From Ruminococcus sp. (GTDB lineage Bacteria; Bacillota; Clostridia; Oscillospirales; Ruminococcaceae): a DNA stretch of 44,710 nt. Positions within the stretch are counted from its first letter, which is position 1. Each line of letters starts with the position of its first letter. The stretch is from assembly GCA_029060305.1 (NCBI GenBank), contig JAIDUG010000040.1, forward strand, positions 1 to 44,710, in the 5' to 3' direction. Shown here piece by piece: positions 1-6,374 of this stretch. Below the pieces are notes generated by a model. It did not search any database, was not told where the DNA came from, and saw nothing but the letters and a program-made list of their open reading frames with translations. Position numbers and translations under genes: made by a program.

Positions 1-41
1 TTGGTTGGCAACGACCTGGGAAAGTAGAACGATGCCGGCAC
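1..41 (+). rRNA. rrf: 5S ribosomal RNA, 3' end (partial)
   Basis: The first ~41 bases match the 3' third of a Firmicutes 5S rRNA: a GGTTG-GCAA-CGACC hairpin, then CTGGGAAAGTAG, then a GATGCCGGCAC end of the kind that closes the molecule by pairing with its 5' strand. An intrinsic terminator follows directly, as at the end of an rRNA operon. The 5' part and the rest of the operon lie upstream of the window. The exact 3' end is approximate to a few bases. Confidence 0.85.
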
Positions 42-46
42 TTAGC

Positions 47-79
47 AAATCGGAAGTCTGTTGGCTTCCGATTTTTTTG
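47..79 (+). terminator. Intrinsic terminator of the rRNA operon
   Basis: AAATCGGAAG (47-56) pairs with CTTCCGATTT (65-74) across an 8-nt loop and is followed by a run of T residues to 78. It sits 6 nt after the 5S end, so it most likely ends the rRNA transcript. Confidence 0.9.
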
Positions 80-86
80 TTATTAA

Positions 87-157
87 TGTGCGTTCGTATA
101 ATGAAATTATGCTTTGCCCGCACAAAGAAGATACCGGTTCAATTCCGGTACGCACAA
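87..157 (+). tRNA. tRNA-like element with defective anticodon loop (probable tRNA pseudogene)
   Basis: The sequence folds as a cloverleaf: a 7-bp acceptor stem (TGTGCGT 87-93 with ACGCACA 150-156), a D-arm around 96-112, a perfect 5-bp anticodon stem (CTTTG 112-116 with CAAAG 123-127), a 5-nt variable loop, and a perfect T-arm (ACCGG-TTCAATT-CCGGT, 133-149) with an intact TTC motif. The anticodon loop is only 6 nt (CCCGCA, 117-122) and lacks the invariant U33. The D-loop lacks the GG pair. No CCA follows (ACTT), although both tRNAs at the right end of the window encode CCA. The overall pattern resembles clostridial Gly/Glu-type tRNAs. It is probably a decayed tRNA or a non-decoding tRNA-like RNA. 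TATAAT at 97-102 falls inside the D-arm. Confidence 0.6.
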
Positions 158-159
158 CT

Positions 160-200
160 TAAAAACAGTCTGTTCCCGATGAATGGACTGTTTTTATTTT
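160..200 (+). terminator. Intrinsic terminator after the tRNA-like element
   Basis: AAAACAGTC (162-170) pairs with GACTGTTTT (186-194) around a 15-nt loop, followed by a T-rich tail. It lies 4 nt after the tRNA-like element and only ~19 nt before the next coding region, so any transcript of that gene from the left must read through it. Confidence 0.8.
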
Positions 201-218
201 TAATAGGAGAGTGCAGAC

Positions 219-803
219 ATGAATGAGTTAAAAATAGATTCTAATTATTTTTTTGTGGACGATAAATGTATAAATACGATTTTTGAAGAGATTCAAGGTA
301 GTAATAATTTTTTTGAATGGCTTGTTTCGTCGTTATGTGTTGAAAATAAAGGCGAACTTCATTATATAACGGAACTTGTTGAAAGAAAAGTTTCTTGTAA
401 TTTTCCGTTGTTGGTGTGTGGAGATGATTTGGATTTTCAATGTACAATAGTAGTTGTAAAGGTGGAATGGTCGGAAGATAAGGTTATTTGGACGAAATTC
501 GGAACAGTTAAAAGAGAAGCTGATTATTGGAATAAATATATAAATTCCGGAATACTCAGATTTGAGGACTGGACAGAGGACGACTGGCAAAAATATGGTT
601 CAATAGCTTATGAACTGATAACCGATGAAAAATTTTTTTATGAATGGTGTTCAGAAAACTGGAATGAAGAAGTTTATAGGCGGATGTGGGGGTATTATCA
701 TAACTATTTGAATCATGATATAAATATTGAGTGGATAGGTGAAGTTAATTTTCAGTTTGACGGTAACAAATATCAGAAATGTTTTCTGAACGGACTTTCA
801 TAA
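219..803 (+). CDS. Hypothetical protein, 194 aa, aromatic-rich and acidic
   Basis: I do not recognise this protein. It is soluble (no signal peptide or membrane segment), acidic, and very rich in Trp, Tyr and Phe in its second half (WTEDDWQKYG, FFYEWCSENW, MWGYYHNYL). The ATG is preceded by AGGAGAG about 8 nt upstream, a good ribosome binding site. There is almost no room for a promoter: the terminator behind the tRNA-like element ends ~19 nt upstream. The stop lies 78 nt before the start of the AraC regulator. Its size and composition resemble orphan immunity-type or SMI1-like small proteins that are common in Firmicutes, but no motif proves this. Confidence 0.75.
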   Translation: MNELKIDSNYFFVDDKCINTIFEEIQGSNNFFEWLVSSLCVENKGELHYITELVERKVSCNFPLLVCGDDLDFQCTIVVVKVEWSEDKVIWTKFGTVKREADYWNKYINSGILRFEDWTEDDWQKYGSIAYELITDEKFFYEWCSENWNEEVYRRMWGYYHNYLNHDINIEWIGEVNFQFDGNKYQKCFLNGLS

Positions 804-880
804 CATACGAAAGCACATATTATCAGGAAAAAATAATCAGGTTGTGTTATAATGGAATCACGCTCAGGGAGGAAACAAAT

Positions 881-1750
881 ATGAACTGGATAAACGGAAT
901 ACAGAACGCAATTGATTACATTGAAAATCATATTACAGAACAACTTGATTATTCTGAAATTGCTAAACAGGCATATTGTTCAGTGTTTTATTTTCAGAGA
1001 ATTTTCAATATATTGTGTGGTATGACGGTTGGCGAATATATCCGCAACAGAAGACTTACACTTGCCGGAAGTGAGTTGAAGTGTGCAAAGTCAAAAATCA
1101 TTGATGTTTCGTTGAAATATGGGTATGAATCACCGGAAAGTTTTACAAGGGCGTTTACAAAGTTTCACGGAATAACACCTTCGGAAGCAAAACGAAACGG
1201 TTCAGGACTGAAATCATTTTCCCGACTGAGAGTACAGATTATTTTGAAAGGCGGTAATACAATGAATTACAAAGTTGTTGAAAAACCAGCGTTTAAGGTT
1301 TTCGGAAAAACTGAAACACATTCGGTTGACGAAAATCAGAACAAAAATACTATTCCGGACTTCTGGGACAGAGTGCATAGTACAGGAGTTATTGAAACTC
1401 TGCTGAAAAACGCTTCTGACAGAACGTACATTTTCGGAATATGCTACGGAAACACACATACAAATTCGGAAACTTTCGATTACTCAATAGCCGTTGAGTG
1501 TGACGAAAACACAACAGTGCCTGACGGTTACACGATTAACGAAATTCCTGCACGTAAATGGGTTGTTGCAGAGTGCAATGGTGCAATGCCTGAAGCTATT
1601 CAGAAGTTATGGCACGAAATATGTACAGAATTTTTCCCATTATCCGAATACAAACCTACTTACGAAATGGACATTGAAGCGTATCCGGCAGGTGATATGA
1701 CAAGTCCTGATTACAGATGTGAAATATGGATTCCCATAGAAAAAGAATAA
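881..1750 (+). CDS. AraC-family transcriptional regulator with GyrI-like effector-binding domain
   Basis: 289 aa. Residues ~1-107 form the AraC-type double helix-turn-helix (a first HTH around LDYSEIAKQAYCSVFYFQRIF; a second with GYESPESFTRAFTKFHGITPSEAK). Residues ~127-289 form a GyrI/AraC_E_bind-type domain (YKVVEKPAFKVFGKTETH at its start and YEMDIEAYPAGD near its end) that usually binds small hydrophobic or amphiphilic ligands. The ATG at 881 is chosen over upstream in-frame ATGs because GGGAGG sits 8 nt before it; the upstream ones overlap the preceding gene and have no binding site. TATAAT at 849-854 is a possible -10 box with no clear -35. A terminator follows. No target gene is evident nearby, so the regulon is unknown. 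Confidence 0.93.
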   Translation: MNWINGIQNAIDYIENHITEQLDYSEIAKQAYCSVFYFQRIFNILCGMTVGEYIRNRRLTLAGSELKCAKSKIIDVSLKYGYESPESFTRAFTKFHGITPSEAKRNGSGLKSFSRLRVQIILKGGNTMNYKVVEKPAFKVFGKTETHSVDENQNKNTIPDFWDRVHSTGVIETLLKNASDRTYIFGICYGNTHTNSETFDYSIAVECDENTTVPDGYTINEIPARKWVVAECNGAMPEAIQKLWHEICTEFFPLSEYKPTYEMDIEAYPAGDMTSPDYRCEIWIPIEKE

Positions 1751-1761
1751 TATAACAAAAA

Positions 1762-1797
1762 AACTCCTCCGATTTTTTTGCAAGTCGGAGGGGTTTT
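1762..1797. terminator. Bidirectional intrinsic terminator
   Basis: AACTCCTCCGA pairs with TCGGAGGGGTT around a 12-nt loop, with T-runs on both strands. It lies between the convergent AraC-type regulator and the GNAT gene and probably serves both. Confidence 0.9.
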
Positions 1798-1814
1798 TAT
1801 TCATACAATGTTAA

Positions 1815-2282
1815 TCATAAAACAATTTTCATATTGTGATATTTTGAGAAAGAGTCTTCAAAGCCGACAGATTTATAAAGGCTGTAACCGTTGTCAGTTG
1901 CTTTCAGCTCAACAAAATCAAGTTTCATTTTCTTTGCATCAGAAATTAAAAACTCCATTATTTTTCCTGCAATTCCTTTTTTTCTGAAATCAGGTTTTGT
2001 ATAGACATTCAGTACTGTTCCGATTTTGCCGTTAATAAAATTCGGATTAGCTGGTTTTTCGGATACAAGAAGAAAACAGCATGAAATTATTTTTTCTGAT
2101 TTTACAACATATACAAATAAATCTTTATTCAGATGATTTTGATAGTAGACCGGAAGTTGATTTCGGATTTTTTCGTACTGAATTTCTGTAAGACTTCCAT
2201 AATCTTCAGTAAGATATTCAATTCTTATCTGAACAAGTTCATTAATGTCCTTTAAATCTGCCTTTTCAATTTTAATTTGCAT
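1815..2282 (-). CDS. GNAT-family N-acetyltransferase
   Basis: 155 aa. The fold signature is clear: an N-terminal IEKADLKDINELVQIR helix, the acetyl-CoA binding segment YTKPDFRKKGIAGKIMEFLI (R-K-K-G-I-A-G/K pattern) at ~95-115, and a C-terminal motif ELKATDNGYSLYKSVGFEDS. The substrate cannot be read from the sequence. The start at 2282 is chosen because the ATG follows the iscU stop by one nucleotide (TAATATG), indicating translational coupling, and the protein then begins where GNAT domains normally begin; a longer form reading 16 residues into iscU is unlikely. It is the last gene of the rnhA-nifS-DUF1963-iscU operon. Confidence 0.88.
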   Translation of the reverse strand: MQIKIEKADLKDINELVQIRIEYLTEDYGSLTEIQYEKIRNQLPVYYQNHLNKDLFVYVVKSEKIISCCFLLVSEKPANPNFINGKIGTVLNVYTKPDFRKKGIAGKIMEFLISDAKKMKLDFVELKATDNGYSLYKSVGFEDSFSKYHNMKIVL

Positions 2283-2283
2283 A

Positions 2284-2700
2284 TTATTCTTCAGGTTCTT
2301 TGATTTCGCCCACAATCGGAAGCGGGTCAATACCCTGTCTTGTGTAGTAGTCCGAAAGTGCAGAACGTACGGCCTGTTCAGCGAGTACGGAACAGTGTAC
2401 TTTTACAGCTGGCAGACCGTCAAGAGCTTCAACAACTGCATCATTTGTAAGTTTGAGGGCATCTTCAATTGACTTTCCTTTGATAAGTTCGGTAGCCATA
2501 GAGGAAGTGGCAACGGCAGCACCACAACCAAAAGTCTTGAATTTAGCGTCTGTAATAATTCCGTCGTCGATTTTGAGGTACATTTTCATAATGTCACCGC
2601 ACTTAGCGTTACCGATTTCGCCTACACCGTCAGCGTTTTCAATTTCGCCTACGTTTCTTGGGTTTGAAAAATGGTCGAGTACCTTTTCACTATACATCAT
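2284..2700 (-). CDS. iscU: IscU/NifU-like Fe-S cluster scaffold protein
   Basis: 138 aa, the usual length of the IscU-type scaffold. It receives sulfur from the cysteine desulfurase and assembles [2Fe-2S]/[4Fe-4S] clusters. The three cluster-ligand cysteines are all present: C34 in GNAKCGD, C59 in KTFGCGAA and C103 in KVHCSVLAE. The N-terminus (MYSEKVLDHFSNPRNVG) is the family signature. An AGGAG site precedes the tandem ATGATG start. It lies two genes downstream of nifS on the same strand. The conserved DxxxG before the second Cys and the Firmicutes context suggest the simplified NifS-NifU/IscU pair often seen in Clostridia rather than a full isc operon. Confidence 0.95.
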   Translation of the reverse strand: MMYSEKVLDHFSNPRNVGEIENADGVGEIGNAKCGDIMKMYLKIDDGIITDAKFKTFGCGAAVATSSMATELIKGKSIEDALKLTNDAVVEALDGLPAVKVHCSVLAEQAVRSALSDYYTRQGIDPLPIVGEIKEPEE

Positions 2701-2727
2701 AATATATCATACTCCTTTAATACTATA

Positions 2728-3426
2728 TTAACAGCAGTCCCAGTTATAGAGGACATCGCTGAAATCACAATGTTTAAGTTTTTCGCTGTTTATGAAGAAA
2801 TTTCCCACTCCTGCATCTCCCCACATAACTACATCTTCTTCACCGATATAATCCGTATCAAGCTGAAATAACAGAAAGTCATAATATTCAAGTTGTTTTT
2901 CGTTACGTGGGTCGTCCTGCGTAAAGAACGGATAACCGCCGACTTTATGACCAATACCATCATTCCATCGTTCATCATCTTCATCTTCGATTTCATAGAA
3001 GTCAACATATCTGTTTTCGGTCTTCTCAAAACTCATACCGCACTCACGGAATACAGGAAAATAATATGGGTCGTCGTCATATTTATTCTTTACAAACTTT
3101 CTTTCTATTTCCTCTTGTGTTACGGTCTTGTCAACTTCGGGATAATATATAACTCTGAAACCGTCCTGATTAGTCTGATTATCAAAGTCAAGACCGGAGT
3201 CGTCATCATTCATAATCCAGAATTGTAAAAGACCTGTTTTCATAAAGCCGTCAAGCTGAATTTTTTCGCACTCTATCTGTGCGAGAAGTCTTAACTGACT
3301 GCCGTTGCTGTCCGTTGGGAAATCTTTGTCATGCGGAATATATCCCATTCCGCCGACTTTGCTTTCAAAGATTGACGGTTTTGTATCTGTAAGGGTTATT
3401 TTCATACAAGGTTTTATATTATTCAT
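2728..3426 (-). CDS. DUF1963 (YwqG-like) protein
   Basis: 232 aa. The segments [52 protein letters not shown] and [28 protein letters not shown] are the ordered blocks of the DUF1963/YwqG family, whose biochemical role is not established. The ATG at 3426 is preferred over a GTG at 3435 because AAAGGTG lies 6 nt upstream of the ATG. The gene begins inside the 3' end of nifS (8-nt overlap), so it is co-translated with it. Its insertion between nifS and iscU is unusual; whether it aids sulfur transfer or is merely a passenger is unknown. Confidence 0.87.
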   Translation of the reverse strand: MNNIKPCMKITLTDTKPSIFESKVGGMGYIPHDKDFPTDSNGSQLRLLAQIECEKIQLDGFMKTGLLQFWIMNDDDSGLDFDNQTNQDGFRVIYYPEVDKTVTQEEIERKFVKNKYDDDPYYFPVFRECGMSFEKTENRYVDFYEIEDEDDERWNDGIGHKVGGYPFFTQDDPRNEKQLEYYDFLLFQLDTDYIGEEDVVMWGDAGVGNFFINSEKLKHCDFSDVLYNWDCC

Positions 3427-4609
3427 AATTTTCACCTTTCATCATTTTTTCCCAAACAGGAGACATTGAACGCAGTCTATCAACTACTTTCGGGATAATT
3501 TCGAGAATGTAGTCAACATCTTCATCAGTGACGTCTTCTTCAATCGAGAGACGGAGCGAACCGTGTGCTACTTCGTGTTTCAGACCGATTGCAAGAAGTA
3601 CGTGTGAGGGGTCAAGTGAACCTGAAGTACAAGCAGAACCTGACGACGCACATATACCATTCATATCGAGCATAAGTAACAGAGATTCACCCTCTATACC
3701 CTCAATGGAGATATTGAGGTTTCCTGCAAGACGTTTATCCCTGTCGCCGTTGAGACGTGTATACGGAAGTTTCAGAATACCGTCAATAAGTCTGTTTCTG
3801 CGAGGAATAATTACACTATTCTTTTTGGAAATATTCTTTGTAGCGTTTTCGATAGCCACGCCTAACCCTACGATTGCCGGAACATTTTCAGTACCTGCAC
3901 GCTTGCTTCTTTCTTGACCGCCACCGTGAATGAGATTCGGGAGTACGATTCCTTTGCGGACATATAAAGCTCCGATACCTTTCTGAGCGTGGATTTTGTG
4001 TCCGGAAAGCGACAGCATATCAATGCCCTGTTTCTTAACATCAATATCAACGTGTCCGACAGCTTGTACAGCGTCAGTGTGGAAGATAACTTTTTTTTCC
4101 TTGCATACCTTAGCGATTTCCTCAATGGGCTGAATTGTACCGATTTCGTTGTTTGCGTACATTATGGTAACAAGTGCTGTATCTTCACGGATAGCGTTTT
4201 TCACGTCTTCCGGACTTACAAAGCCATCAGGGCTTACGGGAATATATGTTACTTCAAAACCATGTTTTTCAAGATATTCACAGGTATGCAGTACGGCATG
4301 ATGTTCAAAGACAGATGTGATAATATGTTTCTTGCCTTTTTTAGCCATGTTTTCTGCAACGCCTTTTATAGCCCAGTTATCAGACTCAGAGCCACAGCTT
4401 GTAAAGAAAATTTCTTTCGGGTCTGCACCGATAGCCTTTGCAACTTTTGCACGAGCTTCCTCAACGTCTTTCTGAGCATCTCTGCCGAGTTTGTAGATAC
4501 TTGAGGCGTTGCCGTAAGCCTTTGTGAAATGCGGTAACATAGCGTTGAGTACTTCTTCTGAAACCGCTGTTGTAGCAGCATTGTCAGCATAAATGAATCT
4601 TTTTTCCAT
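3419..4609 (-). CDS. nifS: Cysteine desulfurase (NifS/IscS type)
   Basis: 396 aa, normal for group I cysteine desulfurases. This PLP enzyme converts cysteine to alanine and passes the persulfide sulfur to the IscU scaffold or other acceptors. Visible landmarks are the N-terminal YADNAATT, the PLP-binding aspartate and glutamine in [11 protein letters not shown], the Schiff-base lysine in [12 protein letters not shown], and the catalytic cysteine loop [11 protein letters not shown] near residue ~330. The start has an excellent AAAGGAGG site. The gene lies 17 nt after rnhA and 8 nt into the next gene, so the five genes on this strand form one operon. The choice of nifS over iscS as symbol is a naming convention only. 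Confidence 0.96.
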   Translation of the reverse strand: MEKRFIYADNAATTAVSEEVLNAMLPHFTKAYGNASSIYKLGRDAQKDVEEARAKVAKAIGADPKEIFFTSCGSESDNWAIKGVAENMAKKGKKHIITSVFEHHAVLHTCEYLEKHGFEVTYIPVSPDGFVSPEDVKNAIREDTALVTIMYANNEIGTIQPIEEIAKVCKEKKVIFHTDAVQAVGHVDIDVKKQGIDMLSLSGHKIHAQKGIGALYVRKGIVLPNLIHGGGQERSKRAGTENVPAIVGLGVAIENATKNISKKNSVIIPRRNRLIDGILKLPYTRLNGDRDKRLAGNLNISIEGIEGESLLLMLDMNGICASSGSACTSGSLDPSHVLLAIGLKHEVAHGSLRLSIEEDVTDEDVDYILEIIPKVVDRLRSMSPVWEKMMKGENYE

Positions 4610-4626
4610 AAAAAAATACCTCCTTT

Positions 4627-5067
4627 TTATCTGAACGAATATATATCACGCTGTTTAACAGCCAGTCTGTCACAGCGTTCATTTTCAGGGTGACCGGCGT
4701 GACCTTTTACCCAGTTGAAAGTTACATCATGTTTGTCGAGTAACGGCAGAAGCTGTTTCCATAAGTCCGCATTAGGTACAGGTTCACCTTTTTTAATCCA
4801 GTTTTTATTTTTCCAGTTGTAAACCCAACCTTTTACCACACTGTCTGCAACGTATTTACTGTCAGTAGTCAGAATAACTTTACAAGGTTCTTTGAGTGCA
4901 GAAAGTGCTACTATAACGCCTGTCAGTTCCATACGGTTGTTAGTCGTATGTGCCTCACCGCCGGAAAGTTCTTTTTCGTGCTGTCCGTATCTCAGGACTA
5001 TACCATAACCGCCTGCACCTGGATTTCCACTGCAAGCACCGTCCGTAAATATTTCAACTGTTTTTAT
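4627..5067 (-). CDS. rnhA: Ribonuclease HI with apparent non-AUG (AUA or AUU) start
   Basis: 146 aa if counted from the ATA at 5065-5067. It cleaves the RNA strand of RNA:DNA hybrids. The four catalytic carboxylates are present in order: D9 ([12 protein letters not shown]), E47 (NNRMELTG), D69 (TTDSKY) and D133 (NERCD), one residue short of the E. coli numbering. There is no ATG, GTG or TTG in frame upstream of K2: reading back from AAA gives ATA, ATT, ATT and then TGA. A strong AGAGGTGA site ends 6 nt before the ATA, the spacing expected of a real start and close to that used by rpsP in this window. The next ATG (4932) would remove the first strand and D9. Initiation at AUA or AUU is therefore likely, unless a sequence error changed ATG to ATA. 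Confidence 0.9.
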   Translation of the reverse strand: MKTVEIFTDGACSGNPGAGGYGIVLRYGQHEKELSGGEAHTTNNRMELTGVIVALSALKEPCKVILTTDSKYVADSVVKGWVYNWKNKNWIKKGEPVPNADLWKQLLPLLDKHDVTFNWVKGHAGHPENERCDRLAVKQRDIYSFR

Positions 5068-5119
5068 AATAATTCACCTCTGATTCAGAATACACCATAT
5101 ATTATAACCTATTATTTCC

Positions 5120-5172
5120 ATAAAATGAGTATATGTTACCCTTATGAAACCATATTATAAAGTTAGTATATG
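5120..5172. repeat. Two 16-bp direct repeats upstream of the rnhA-nifS operon
   Basis: ATAAAATGAGTATATG (5120-5135) and ATAAAGTTAGTATATG (5157-5172) match at 14 of 16 positions with a 37-bp period. They lie 50-105 bp upstream of rnhA in otherwise unremarkable AT-rich DNA. A TATAAT on the minus strand is found at 5099-5104. The repeats could be binding sites for a regulator of this operon; this is inference only. Confidence 0.45.
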
Positions 5173-5371
5173 CTTACATTGTGTTTTCTACGATAATTTT
5201 CATACGGTATACAGAAAATATAATTTCCGGATATAATTACATTTCGTTAATATGCACAAATTTTAAGGTGAAAATTCGGCATTGTGCAAAATATATAATT
5301 TTTTGCCGTAATTCAGCCGTAAAACGCTGATTGTAATATTATTTGTTTTTAAGGAAGATTTAAAAATACCC

Positions 5372-5400
5372 TTGCAATTTTCCTGAAAATATGTTATTAT
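5372..5400 (+). promoter_or_regulatory. Sigma-A promoter for the gene at 5649
   Basis: TTGCAA (5372-5377), a 17-bp spacer, and TATTAT (5395-5400) preceded by a TG at 5392-5393. Transcription would begin near 5407, leaving an untranslated leader of about 240 nt. Confidence 0.75.
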
Positions 5401-5406
5401 AAAATA

Positions 5407-5640
5407 GCATGGGGAATAATTATTATTTTGTACTTTACGGAATGAGTTTTTTATTGATTCCTAAAAGATTATTCTGTGCTGTTGTGAGATAAGTAAATTT
5501 TTTCACTATATATTCATAAAACCGTGTGGACATATGGGGATCGCCCGATTGTTTTTTTGCATAAAGGGAAACTTCTACCTTTGTATCGGTCGGAAGTATG
5601 TCATTTAAATTGTAATAAATTTCTTATACAAAAAGGAGGA
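5407..5640 (+). ncRNA. Long structured 5' leader, candidate regulatory RNA
   Basis: About 240 nt lie between the promoter and the start codon at 5649. Several hairpins can be drawn: GGAAT with ATTCC around 5440-5462, GTGA with TCAC around 5485-5508, a short GGG-GATCG-CCC followed by seven T residues around 5536-5558, and a nested element in which CCGAT (~5546-5550) pairs with ATCGG (~5585-5589) and encloses an AAAGG...CCTTT hairpin. I could not match it to any riboswitch family whose consensus I know. The rest of the 5100-5648 gap shows only AT-rich DNA and the direct repeats noted separately. Confidence 0.35.
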
Positions 5641-5648
5641 GCTTTTTT

Positions 5649-6188
5649 ATGAGACTAATGCTCAATAATATTGAAGATGCCGTTGACCAGAAATATCTTG
5701 TAATAAAAAGTATCAAGGGTCAGGCAGAAGCCGGAACGGTCATTCACATTATGGGCGCTCAGACTGAGAATGACGGAATAAATGTTAAATATCGTGTTAC
5801 TAAAACCGGTCAGGATTATACCTGTAAATTTGCTGATGTCAAGCAGTTTTTAAAATGGGCAAGTTCTGATAATTTTGTTGCACGTTATCAGGACAACCTT
5901 AATCCGTCGGATATCAGGCAGTATATAAAAGTTCGTGATACATCATTTATGGCTTCAGGCGGTATTCCTACTCTTGCAGGTATACTTGTTGTACTGATTG
6001 TTATGCTTATAATTATGATAGCCGGTAAGATTGTATGGTGGCAGTTTCTTATAGGTGCTGTTTGTATGCCAGTAATCATATATTTTTGTGTGTCAACATT
6101 CTATAAACGTCGTCGTAACAAAGTAATGTCCCAGATATACAATAAAGTAAGTTCTGCGTGGGAGGGCGGAGGAGTCACACTCCGATGA
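5649..6188 (+). CDS. Hypothetical membrane protein, 179 aa, two transmembrane segments
   Basis: I do not recognise this protein. Residues ~1-95 are soluble and mixed in charge (a KYLVIKSIKGQAEAGTVIHI stretch looks like a small beta-barrel or PilZ-like strand pattern, but no motif is decisive). Two hydrophobic segments follow at ~102-125 and ~128-148, then a basic tail beginning FYKRRRNK. Such a layout implies an inner-membrane protein with both ends in the cytoplasm. The ATG has a strong AAAGGAGGAGC site 7 nt upstream. It is a single-gene transcript with its own promoter, long leader and terminator. Confidence 0.85.
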   Translation: MRLMLNNIEDAVDQKYLVIKSIKGQAEAGTVIHIMGAQTENDGINVKYRVTKTGQDYTCKFADVKQFLKWASSDNFVARYQDNLNPSDIRQYIKVRDTSFMASGGIPTLAGILVVLIVMLIIMIAGKIVWWQFLIGAVCMPVIIYFCVSTFYKRRRNKVMSQIYNKVSSAWEGGGVTLR

Positions 6189-6199
6189 TACATAATCAT

Positions 6200-6232
6200 A
6201 AAACGCTTTTCAGTAAGTGAAAGGCGTTTTTC
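6200..6232 (+). terminator. Intrinsic terminator
   Basis: AAAACGC(C)TTTC-type stem: AAAACGCTTTTC pairs with GAAAGGCGTTTT around a short AGTAAGT loop, followed by TTTTTCG. It closes the transcript of the membrane protein at 5649. Confidence 0.85.
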
Positions 6233-6241
6233 GTTATATCC

Positions 6242-6270
6242 TTTACAATATTGGCATAATATTATAGATA
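6242..6270 (+). promoter_or_regulatory. Possible sigma-A promoter of glmM
   Basis: TTTACA (6242-6247), a 17-bp spacer, and TAGATA (6265-6270). Both hexamers differ from consensus. A small hairpin (AATCCT with AGGATT, about 6305-6324) lies in the resulting leader. Confidence 0.4.
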
Positions 6271-6374
6271 TATAAAGTATGCAGATTTTTCATTATAAAT
6301 AAACAAATCCTTTTTGAGAGGATTTTATATTATGGCGGTTATCGTCAAATAAATTTTTTCAGGAGTTTTTAATT

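Noticed and set aside
5..226. Open reading frame across the 5S end, tRNA-like element and terminator
   Set aside because: It spans an rRNA end, two terminators and a cloverleaf, and has no ribosome binding site.
3528..3917. Open frame on the plus strand across nifS
   Set aside because: It is a shadow of the well-supported cysteine desulfurase gene, with no ribosome binding site or family features.
4627..4932. Short RNase H starting at the internal ATG
   Set aside because: It would lack the first strand and catalytic D9, while the conserved N-terminus is encoded in frame just upstream behind a strong ribosome binding site.
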